Part shown: piece after piece, positions 11,283 through 23,762 of the stretch | How positions within the stretch are numbered: the first letter of the stretch is position 1 | How the letters are laid out: each line of letters begins with the position of its first letter | Source of the DNA: Emiliania huxleyi CCMP1516 | Lineage: Eukaryota; Haptophyta; Isochrysidales; Noelaerhabdaceae | NCBI RefSeq assembly: GCF_000372725.1 | Contig: NW_005194814.1 | Location: 283,489-347,488 of the forward strand | DNA: 64,000 nt | Direction of reading: 5' to 3' | Program-made: the position numbers and the translations under genes | The notes under the pieces: generated by a model | What the model was told of the DNA's origin: nothing | What the model saw: only the letters and a program-made list of their open reading frames with translations | The model's database searches: none

Positions 11283-14223
11283 TCACTCGTCCAAGCTAAA
11301 TTTCATTCGCATTGTCGAGTGCAGCGTACCCGTCTTTGGAGGTCGGCGGCGGTCCTCCGTCGGTGGCCGGGCTGGGGCAGACGGGACGGGCGGTCGCCAC
11401 GCGACGCCAGCCGTGCCCGCACGTCGCGGCGGCACGTCGCGGCCCTCCGCACGCAGCCCATCCATGGTGCTCTCGTATTTGTCCCCCGGCCAAAACATTT
11501 GCATGCAGGCTCCGCAGCGGTAAAAGACGGGCTGCACGCGCAGTACTGCGTGCGGCACCTGCCCCGCCTCGACCTCGTCCGGCCGGAGCGTCTGCCACTC
11601 GTCGCCGTTGCAGATGCCGCAGCGCGAGCCGCCCGCGTCGACCAGCCCGCTCAACTCGAGCACCGCCAGCAGCTCCGCAAACTGCGCGCTCGCGTCGGTG
11701 GCGAGCAAGCGGTAGGCGGCGCCCGGAAGTGCGCCCGCCGCCCGCTTGGCGCCCGCGTTCATCACGATGAGCCTCCCCTCGAGCGCGGCGCTGCGCATGT
11801 GCTCGTCGAAGAGCGATGGCACGATCCCGACGCGCAGCAGCCCGACGTTGCGCCGCGCGGCGGAGCGGCCGCCCCCCCGAACCGCCTCCGCGCCACCGCC
11901 ATTGGCGGCAGCCGCCTCGGCGGCGGCGGCGGGACTGAGCGCCGGAGAGCCCTGTCCCTCCCCGCCCGCCGGCTGCTGCCCCTTGATCACCTCGCCCGCG
12001 ACGCGCGTGTCGACGCCGACCATGCGCAGCTTGCGCGCGAGCACGGAGAGGGACGAGTCGACAACCAGCCCGAGCTCCGGAGCAACCACCCCGCCGCCGC
12101 TGCCCCCGTCGCTGTCCCTGTCGCTGCCCCCGTCGCCTAAGTTCGGCGCCTGTAGCTGCTGCTGCTTCAGGTAGCCAGACGCCGTCTCGCTGACGAGCCC
12201 CGGCCGCTGAGAGTGCGGCCGCTGCCGCGTCGCCGCGTCGCGCCACATCGCCTCGGCCGCGGCCGCCATCGAGTCGAGCGCGTCGTCGAGCGAGCCGTGC
12301 CTGCAGGAGGAGGGGAGGGGGGGAGGAGGAGGCGAGGGCGGCGGGCGGTGAGTCGGGGCGAGCCTGGAGGCGCGGCCGTCGAGAGAGTTTTAGCGCGCCA
12401 CACGCCCGGCGGCGGGAGCCACGCGAAGGCCGGTTCGCCCGGCGCCAGCCCACGCGCGGCCGCTGCCGCGAGGTGCGGGAGGGCGACGCGAGGCGACTGC
12501 ACGCGGAGGATGTGCAGGGGGTCGCCGCTCGAGCCCCACAGCTCCGCGCACTCGCCGAGGCTGGGGTGGCAGAGCACTCTCACGCCGGCGCGCAGCGGGA
12601 CGGGAGGCACCCTCCCGGGGACGGCGCCTGGGACGCGTCAGGGACGTGTCATGGCCCACGGGTTAGGCGGCACACCTCCCCCCCAGGGGCGCCGAAGAGG
12701 TCGACACATTCGTCGGCCGAAGCGAGGCGGAGCTTGCGCCTCGCCACGCCGAGGACGACGCTCAGCCAGCGCAGCTCCACCTGGGCGTGTCGTGGACGTG
12801 TCGCGGGCGTGTCGTGGGCGTGTCTCACTCAGCCAGCGCAGCTCTGCCTGCTGGCTCGCTGGCGTGAGTACGAGCAGCAGCCCCGCCCCGCCGGCCGTAA
12901 AGCAGAGCGCGTTCACCTCCTCCGCCTCCGCCTCGCCCGCCTCCTCCGCCGCCACCTCTCCGCCGCCGCCGCCGCCGCTACCACTGCCGCCGCCGCGCGC
13001 CTCCACCGCCACCTCGGCCCCGCCCTCGCTGTGACCCGCCAACGCGGCGGCCGCCGCTGCCACAGCGACGCGCACTCGCTCGAGACCTTCCGCCTGCGTC
13101 GCCTCAAGCTCCGCAGCCTCGGTATCGTCGACGGCGGCATCCGTGTCGGCGGCGGCATCCGTGTGTGCGGCGGGGCTCGCGGCGAGCTCGCGCTCGACGC
13201 GCCTATGGTGCGGTCCAGGACATGTCAAGGACCCACAGGTGTTGGAGAGGGCGGCGCGAGCTCGCGTGCGGCGCGCGAGTCTGTGCTCGCGTCTGCCAGC
13301 GCGCGGCTCGCGTCTGCCAGCGCGCGGTCGAGGAGGTGGAGGCTCGCGGCGTCGGCGGCGGCGTAGCGCAGCTGCTCGCGAGAGAGGGGCCGTCGCTGCC
13401 AGTCAGAGCACTGCATCGCCTGCGGGTGGCGGAGCTGGGTGGATGGGTGGGTGAGGCGGGGTGGGTGGGAAGGCGCCGGGGGGTGGAAAGGCGACGGGTG
13501 GCGGCAGAGAGGATGTGCGGGAGAGGGGAAGCGGGAGAGAGGGCGGGTGTGAGAGAGGGTGTGGCGAGGGAGGACGTGGCGTGGGGAGAGAGGCGCGGCG
13601 CACGGCGGCGCCTTGTCGAGGGTGACGCCTGCCCAGCGCGAGAGCTGGGCGGCGAGGCCGCCCGCGCACGGCGGCTCGACGCCGGGGAGGGTGCGGTTGC
13701 ACGCCTCGCGCAGGTCGACCACGCGGCGGGCGGTGAGCGCGAAGCCGGGCGCGAAGCCGGCCCTCGGCGAGCAGCGCAGCTGCAGCCTGTCCAGGTCGCC
13801 CTGCACCGCAAAGCCCAGCTTGCGCACGCTCTCGCTGCGCAACACCTCGGCGAAGAGGACGAGCGGCCTCTCGGGGTGCTCGACGACCGCCGCCGCCTCC
13901 AAGTCGACCAGCCAGACGCCATCCGCCGTCGAGAGCTGCAGCAGCGACGGCGGGTGGCTCTTGCAGCGGCCGCGGCCGTCAGGCCGCCACTCGGCATCGA
14001 ACGCAAGGGTGGTGTCGTTCGCACTGGCGAGAGTGCGGCGCAGCATCTGTGCGAGCGCATCGGCCGACGAGGGCGTGTCGCACAGGTGGATGGGCGCGTC
14101 GAGAGAAAAGAGCGGCGGCGACACCGGAGGAGCGGGCGCCCGCGCGAGGCGTGCCGCCGCACGAGGTGCGCCCTGTGCGAGCAGGTGCTGCTGCAGCAGC
14201 GTCGACGCGGACACGAGCGTCAT
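11283..14223 (-). CDS. EXD3-like 3'-5' exonuclease with YbaK-like and Mut7-C domains
   Basis: Six exons (14223-13612, 13419-13277, 13202-12848, 12780-12693, 12627-12399, 12300-11283) join to 814 aa. Residues about 30-240 form a DEDDy exonuclease: FDAEWRP, GFAVQGDLDRLQ, and RYAAADAASL with Y-x3-D. Residues about 340-475 resemble the YbaK/tRNA-editing fold: VNALCFTAGGAGLLLVLTP, KLRLASADECVDLFG, then VPGRVPPVPLRAGVRVL. Residues about 550-760 match the Mut7-C RNase domain: VVDSSLSVLARKLRMVG, a CGIC...CGAC zinc ribbon and PGDKYESTMDG. The likely role is RNA processing or decay; a role for the YbaK part in aminoacyl-tRNA editing is only suggested. All five introns read GC-AG, and at least four start with a copy of the next exon. 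Joining exons without that copy is what restores the YbaK consensus. Confidence 0.8.
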
Positions 14224-14294
14224 GGCCCCGGGCGTGAGAGGCGGTGCCACGGCTGCTTGTCGTGCGGTGTCTAGCGGAAATTAGCAGCAGGCTT

Positions 14295-14640
14295 CGACGA
14301 AAAGAATTTAAACAAAACTCTCTCTCAAAGCACACAGGCTCGACACAGGTGTGAACTGGCGCGTGCTAGTACTATCACCGGCACACCACCGGAGCCGCCT
14401 AAGCGACTCCGTTAAGAGCGGCAATGCACTTAGCACCGTGCACAATCGACGAAAAGAATTTTACAAAACTCCCTCGCACAACACGAACAGAATTTTACAC
14501 TCATGCTGCCTCGCACAACACTGGGCACCTCTCCTTAAAATCCCTGTGTGGTGGCGGCGACCGGCGTGCCGTCCTCCCATCCCTCCCTTGGGTTGTCCGT
14601 TTTCTTTCTTTTACACTGGGCACGGACGAAAAGAATTTTA
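14295..14640 (-). promoter_or_regulatory. 5' cassette copy upstream of the EXD3-like gene
   Basis: On the minus strand the block order is: AAATTCTTTTCGTCCG (14640-14623), the GGGAGGGATGGGAG box (about 14587-14571), CAGGGATTTTAAGGAGAGG, AAATTCTTTTCGTCG (about 14462-14447), the hairpin block GGAGTCGCTTAGGCGGCTCC (14410-14391), and AAATTCTTTTCGTCG again (about 14309-14295). The hairpin block is also found upstream of the 51.5 kb gene. Regulatory function is inferred. Confidence 0.5.
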
Positions 14641-14952
14641 CAAGCAAAGGCAAGGCACGGGCGACGGCTTCCTTAGAAGCCGTCGTCCTCACCGAAAAGA
14701 AAACCAGAGTCGGACTGAAGCTTGTAGTTCGCCACGGCGCGCGATTGTCCATCGGCCGAGGCCGCTCGCCCACGGTGGGGCCGCTGCTGCCCGACGTCTT
14801 TGCCCGGTGCGCGCCGCGAGGTGCGGCGGGACCAACGCAGGCGGCGGTCTACCTCTACCTGTTGTGTGACGATCAGGTTGAAAGGCTCTTCTAGGTAGGT
14901 CTGCGCTCGCGTTTTTCTTTTTCTTTCGTTACCCCCCTACCCTTTGTGTACA

Positions 14953-16811
14953 CTTTAGGGGGGCAGGCAGTGAATGGACGAGAGTAGGGATGGACGCGCG
15001 GCGTTGGCGGGGTTAAGAGCTAGGGTAAGAGACGCCTCTTCAAATCTCGGTCAAAAAGGCCTCGTGCACGGCCGGGCAAGCCCAGGCCCCGCCGCGCTCT
15101 AGAGCGGCTCCCACGGCCACGCTTCTCGGTAACGATCGAAGAAGTCCCCCCCCCCCCCCCCCCCCGAACGACGTCCAGCTTCCTTACCACGTGCGACGAC
15201 GACGTGCCGCGACCCGCTCCTTGACACACTCGACTCATCGGTCATCGCGCGACGATGCCGGCAGGCGAGCGTTGCAGCGCCCTCGATGAAGTACGTCAGG
15301 GAGGAGGGAGAAGCAGAGCTCGCCACACCGCGCACACGGCACCGCACGAACGGCTGACGAACGGCAACGGGGCTTGCGGCGCCAGTACACCACACTGTGC
15401 GTGCCTGCGCGTGGCTGCACGTGGTAGGGAACGGCTCTGCCCGCCCGTCGAGTTCCTCGGAGAGGGCCCGTTGGCTGCCCCGTTTTTCTTTGTGCAGTAC
15501 ACAGACTCAAAACGTAAAGCAAGTCTTATTGTACGCATACACACAACTGCATGAGCATGTGGCATGTGCCCTCCTTTCTCCAGCCTGCCCTGGCTAGTCT
15601 GCACTCTGCAGTCACCACCCGGCGCCGTCCCCTACTGCGACATCTCCTGGTTGAGCGGCGCGGCCGGCGGCGCCGCGGTCGAATCCGAAGGGCCGCCGAA
15701 GAAGTCACGGTAGTCCACACCCGCCCGGCCGCGCGCAAAGTGCGCCCACGTGTATACTGGCCAGCAGCAGGTGACGGTGGCGCAGCACGCCAGAGTGCCC
15801 GCGCCGCCGCCGATCGCGCATACCTCGCGGCCGCCGCACCACGTGCGCGAGATGCCGTCGCCAGTGTTGCAGTAGTATGCCGGATTGAAGCACGAAATCA
15901 CCCACGTCGAGCTCTGGCCGAGCTCGGAGGCGGCGCCGAGGTCTGTCTCGCGGGTGAAGGTGGTGCTGGTGGTTGTCGCAGCCGCCACCGGCGCGGCGCG
16001 AGACTTGACGGCCAGCCCGTTGGCGAGCTGCTTCTCCCTGACGTACTTCATCGAGGGCATTGCAACGCTCGGCTGCGGCATCGTCGCGCGATGAGTGTCT
16101 CAAAAGGCGGGTCCGGCACGTGGTAAGGAACCTGGACATCTCGTCGGGGGTGGGGGTGGGGGGGGGGGGGCTGGGGCTGGGGGGGCTTCTTCGATCGTTA
16201 CCGAGAAGCGTGGCCGTGGGAGCCGCTCTAGAGCGCGGCGGGGCCTGGGCTTGCCCGGTCGGTCGGTCGTGCACGAGGCCTTTTTCGATGTATGTAGCTC
16301 TTTTGAGAGAGAGATTTTTATTTAGCAATACCAAACAACTCTAACACTCACACGTCATTTGGGGCCTGGAGCCCTGTTCACGCGCGCGCGAGACGTGCAG
16401 ACAGGGTTGCCAGGTGTGGTGAGAGCGAATGGCGCGGTTCACGCCTCGCAACAAACAACAAATCTCTCTCTCTCCGCCTCGCACAACAGAGAGAGAGAGA
16501 GAGATGCGCTCTGCATGGTGGGACACAAAAGAGAGCGAGTACTTGGGCGAGTAGGAGAGAGAGAGAGTTCTAGCGTTTTGCGTTTGCGAGTAGGCCGTGT
16601 GGTCAACGCTGCCGCGCGTGCGCGCGAGGCGGGGCGCAGCTTGAGAACGGCGGTGGGCGAGAAGCCGCCGCCGAACGTCTCGTGGAGCAGGAGTTTTGCC
16701 TTTTTGACCGAGATTTGAAGAGGCGTCTCTTACCCTAGCTCTTACCCGCGCAACAGGAGCAGCCGCGCGTCCATCCCTACTCTCGTCCATTCACTGCCTG
16801 CCCCCCCTAAA
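14953..16811. repeat. Large imperfect inverted repeat
   Basis: The left arm 14953-15146 is mirrored by two right-arm blocks on the opposite strand, 16811-16697 and 16285-16180. About 400 bp of AG-rich and unrelated sequence splits the right arm. The arms share three blocks in mirrored order. An inner block pair (15160-15310 and 16160-16030) also matches in inverted orientation and has a third copy at 18515-18640. I see no transposase. It may be a rearranged duplication or a non-autonomous element. Confidence 0.6.
15632..16081 (-). CDS. Hypothetical Cys-rich protein beginning [16 protein letters not shown]
   Basis: An open frame of 149 codons starts at ATG 16081, inside the inverted-repeat region. 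The segment CFNPAYYCNTGDGISRTWC and the following residues are rich in Cys and Gly. The first 16 residues recur almost unchanged at the starts of two other frames (about 15255 on plus and 18560 on minus), where the downstream sequence differs. I do not recognise a family. It may be a real small gene with a duplicated 5' end, or a chance ORF inside a repeat. Confidence 0.3.
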   Translation of the reverse strand: MPQPSVAMPSMKYVREKQLANGLAVKSRAAPVAAATTTSTTFTRETDLGAASELGQSSTWVISCFNPAYYCNTGDGISRTWCGGREVCAIGGGAGTLACCATVTCCWPVYTWAHFARGRAGVDYRDFFGGPSDSTAAPPAAPLNQEMSQ

Positions 16812-16829
16812 GTTTACCACACAAAGGCT

Positions 16830-20629
<3,800 letters not shown>

Positions 20630-21082
20630 GCCCCCGCAGTAGCGGCGGCGGCGTACCGCGTACACGCAAGACGCACATGTCCATGTCACTGTTGTCGTTG
20701 TCGCTTCCTGGGTGCGGGTCTGGCATTTATTCCGGTGTTGCTGGGCGCGTGGCGTGTCACCCCGTGTTTGCTCTGTTCGGCCGCGCGCACTCGCTGCTGT
20801 CACGGCGCCCTGGCTTCCCGTGTGTAGTTCTCATGTACACATTGGCCATCCGCAGAGTCCAGAGAGAGAGAGAGAGCGTCGAGTAATTTCGTCCAATAGT
20901 ACGTGAGCAGCCTTTCCGTATGGCTTGGAGCACTTTGGAGTGCAGTGTCCGTCGCAAGTCGCATATCTCGACGAGATCGAAATAAATAAATAAATAAAAC
21001 GGACACCTCTACTAGGAGATGGGTAAAAAGGAACAGGTCCCCGCCCTGCGGTCTTTGTGCAGGGTTCCCACAGATCGACATC
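20630..21082. other. 3' flank of the DYRK gene
   Basis: No gene seen. A short AAAT tandem run lies near 20980-20999, and 21003-21072 is an inverted near-copy of 10561-10632. Confidence 0.5.
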
Positions 21083-21893
21083 GACTGCCGACTCGAAATT
21101 TCGTTCGAGACTAGGTCCAGCCCTGGGTGGCGCAGGTTGTGACATTTGGCGATTCCGCGACTTACTGGGCCCCTGAGCCGCTACCCGTGTGCGATTTTTT
21201 GTGGCCCGGACATGATACTGATAGTAAACGGGTCAGAACCGGCCAAACACAGGCTACAGCCCCACACACGCGCCCGCCATAGCTCCTGGAGAGCATGCGC
21301 GAGTGACGCGCTGCAAGCCGCGAGAGTGGCATCAGAGGCAGGAACGACGTGCTCTTGCTGCACCTCGCAGCTGCACCAAGTGTGCTCGCAGTGTATGCCA
21401 CGGCCACTGCCTGCGGCATTGCTCTCGTGCAGCTAGGCGATGCAGGTCCATCAGCAGGGCTCATCCAATGCGAGCGCACATTGTGCGTAGCCGCGGGCAG
21501 GTGGCAGTGCACCACACCGGCTGTGGCGGCTCGAATGCCCCCGGCAGTGCTGCTAGTCATCAACTTGCGTATTAGGGCCGCAGCAGACTGCTGCTGTGGC
21601 AGCAGCAGCAGCCTGCTGCTGCCTGATTCAGTCAAGCCAGCGGTGCAGCGAGGCGTGCAGAATTCGCGCGGTTTTGTCCCTCCTGAGGCTGAGCGCATTC
21701 GAGCCCGTCGACCGGAGTTGGATGGTACCACGCGTCTCACTGAGACGCGGGGTACTGGCCATGGCCGGGCTACGGAGCGTGAGGTGGCGAGCGGAGCGAG
21801 CGACAAAACAACGAGAAAAACACGGATGTGAGGATTGTCACAAAACCTCAGATCTTGCGCCACCCAGGGCTGGACCTAGTCTCGAGTCGGCAG
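21083..21893. mobile_element. TIR-bounded element of about 0.8 kb, no transposase recognised
   Basis: Both ends carry the same sequence in inverted orientation: GACTGCCGACTCGA, then GACTAGGTCCAGCCCTGG and GTGGCGCA (left 21083-21134, right 21893-21857). The left copy has a 12-base insertion inside the repeat. Open frames inside do not resemble any transposase I know, so this reads as a non-autonomous DNA transposon or MITE. I could not confirm a target-site duplication. Confidence 0.55.
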
Positions 21894-22201
21894 TCGCAGT
21901 ACCAGTGCCTACCAGTAGCATCGCAGTCGCGAGTCGGTTCGAGAGATGAAAGATGAGTCATGAGAGACGAGTCGCACGAGAGACGCACATACGACACAGT
22001 TTCGGCGGCGGGTGTATAAATATACACTATATTGCGAGGATTGCACGAGGTCGGAAAATTCTTTTCTGGCGCCGAATTCTTTAATGTGACTTGTGTGAGA
22101 AGTGTTCTGTGTGAGGCGCGCTGGAGGTGCGCGTGCGCGGGCGCGACGAGACGGCACTCGCGAGAGACGGACGCCGGCTCAAGGTCACGCCGCCACGCGG
22201 C
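21894..22201. other. Intergenic region
   Basis: No gene seen. An isolated copy of the AAAATTCTTTTCTGG motif occurs at about 22055-22069, followed by GAATTCTTTA at 22074. Confidence 0.5.
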
Positions 22202-23062
22202 TCACGCTCGCCACGGCCGCCTCCTGCGAGAGGCGTCGGCGCCGGCCCTCAACGCGCGATCAGCTGACTGCGCGCTCAGAGGCCTCCCTCGCAGGCGGCG
22301 CTCGAGGGTGCGGACGCCGTCCTGCTGGCGCGGCCCGCCGCCTTCCGCCGCCTGCCTCCGCGCCTCCTCGAGCTGCCGAAGGATGAGCTGCTGCTGCCGC
22401 AGCACCTGCAGCAGCGCGGCGGCGTCCACCTGCTCCTCCGCCTGAGCCGCCTCGTCCTGTCTAGAGCGCCCAGACTCGGGCGTCCGGGCGCGCGGTGCGG
22501 CCTTCTCGACGGCGCGACGCGCCTTGAGGCCCTCGTACCGTTCCCGCAGCTCCTGAAGGCTGCCCTGAGGCGGCTCATCTCTCGCACTGTCCTGGAGCAC
22601 GCTTCCAGCTATCCGCCGGAGGATGCCTGCGTGCTCGAGCTCAGCTCGGCGGCGCAGCTCCGCAAAGGAGGCCTCCAGCGCGAGCGCGGCGGACGCGCTA
22701 GCACTGAGGCGCGCAGGGTCGGCGGCGCTGCCGCCGCTCGGCGGCGGGCGGAGCCTCTCGGCTGCGCGAAGCTCTGCCCCGAGCAGCCGGCGCTCGATTC
22801 CGGATCGGCGCTGCGCCTCGTCCTGCTCCGCCCGCTGGAGCCAAATGGTTGCGGCCTGAGCGGAGATGTGGGCCTCGAGCGCGAGCTCGCGTGACCGCTG
22901 CTGACGGAGAGTTGCTGCGTGGGCCTCTCGGGACTCGGTCAGCGCCGCCTCGAGCGCAGCGTCGTCGGCAGGCGCACTCGTCAGCGCCCGGCGATAAGCG
23001 TCCTGCGACGCGTGCAGCGCCGCCGCAGCCTCCCGCCACCGAAGCTCCTCGAGCGAGGTCAT
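22202..23062 (-). CDS. Coiled-coil protein, family not recognised
   Basis: Single exon of 286 aa from ATG 23062 (MTSLEELRWREAA). Almost the whole length is Ala/Glu/Arg/Leu/Gln-rich with heptad spacing (LRQQQLILRQLEEARRQAAEG), typical of an extended coiled coil. The C-terminus is Arg-rich. There are no catalytic motifs. It shares a divergent intergenic region with the GTPase gene. Function unknown; a structural or cytoskeletal part is possible but not shown. Confidence 0.6.
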   Translation of the reverse strand: MTSLEELRWREAAAALHASQDAYRRALTSAPADDAALEAALTESREAHAATLRQQRSRELALEAHISAQAATIWLQRAEQDEAQRRSGIERRLLGAELRAAERLRPPPSGGSAADPARLSASASAALALEASFAELRRRAELEHAGILRRIAGSVLQDSARDEPPQGSLQELRERYEGLKARRAVEKAAPRARTPESGRSRQDEAAQAEEQVDAAALLQVLRQQQLILRQLEEARRQAAEGGGPRQQDGVRTLERRLRGRPLSAQSADRALRAGADASRRRRPWRA

Positions 23063-23300
23063 TCGGCGGAGGAGAGAGGCACACAACGCACAGCTCCAAA
23101 GGGGCGCGAACGCGTAGAGAGAAATCTAAGCGGCCTTTCTTTTGGCGGGCAACACGAGACGGGGCGCAAGCGCGGGAAGGGTTGAGTGCTTGATGAATCA
23201 GTGCTTGATGCATCATGACAAAGGAGTTAATGCTATGGGAACGCGGAGAGAGAAAAATGTGGGGGCAGCCTTGTGAATCTCGAGACCTCGAGAGAACACC

Positions 23301-23349
23301 GTCCTCCCATCCCTCCCTTGGGTTGTCTGTTTTCTTTCTTTCTTTTTAC
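23301..23349 (-). promoter_or_regulatory. 5' cassette box facing the coiled-coil gene
   Basis: Minus-strand copy of the AAAGAAAAC...CAACCCAAGGGAGGGATGGGAGG box, about 240 nt upstream of ATG 23062. A second copy in the opposite orientation (23426-23468) faces the other gene of the pair. Confidence 0.5.
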
Positions 23350-23425
23350 CTCGAGAGAAGACCGCCCCGCAGGCCTCAGGGCGGGAAGGGTTGAGTGCTT
23401 GATGAATCAGTGCTTGATGAATCAT

Positions 23426-23620
23426 AAAGAAAGAAAGAAAACACACAACCCAAGGGAGGGATGGGAGAACGGCACGCCGCCACCACACAGGGATTTTAAG
23501 GAGAGGAGTGTGATGCGCTAGCCGTCGCCCACCCTGGGGAGTCTGCCTCTTCGTATCTCTTTTCGCAGTCTCTCGCCGCTTCTCGCTGCAACCTTCATGC
23601 CACCTCGCCATCATGACAGG
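23426..23620 (+). promoter_or_regulatory. 5' cassette copy facing the GTPase gene
   Basis: Plus-strand copy: the purine-rich box with GGGAGGGATGGGAG (to 23466), CAGGGATTTTAAGGAGAGG (23489-23507), CTAGCCGTCGCCCACC (23518-23533), and a pyrimidine-rich tail ending GCAACCTTCATGCCACCTCG. The last 110 nt are nearly identical to the region upstream of the transporter gene at 29.6 kb. Confidence 0.5.
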
Positions 23621-23762
23621 AGTAGGTCAAGCTTAGGATTCTTCTTCGTTGCTCCGATCACGCTGGTCGCCCGACGAGCGTCGCTCCCAGGTCCCCGTTC
23701 AGTCCACCATCTCTCCGACGCTGCTGCCTGTCCTCGCCGCCGCTGCACTCTTGCTTCCCAGG

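Noticed and set aside
15255..15554. A plus-strand coding gene starting with the MKYVRE block
   Set aside because: The frame after the shared block is short and unlike the other copies, so the start may simply belong to the repeat.
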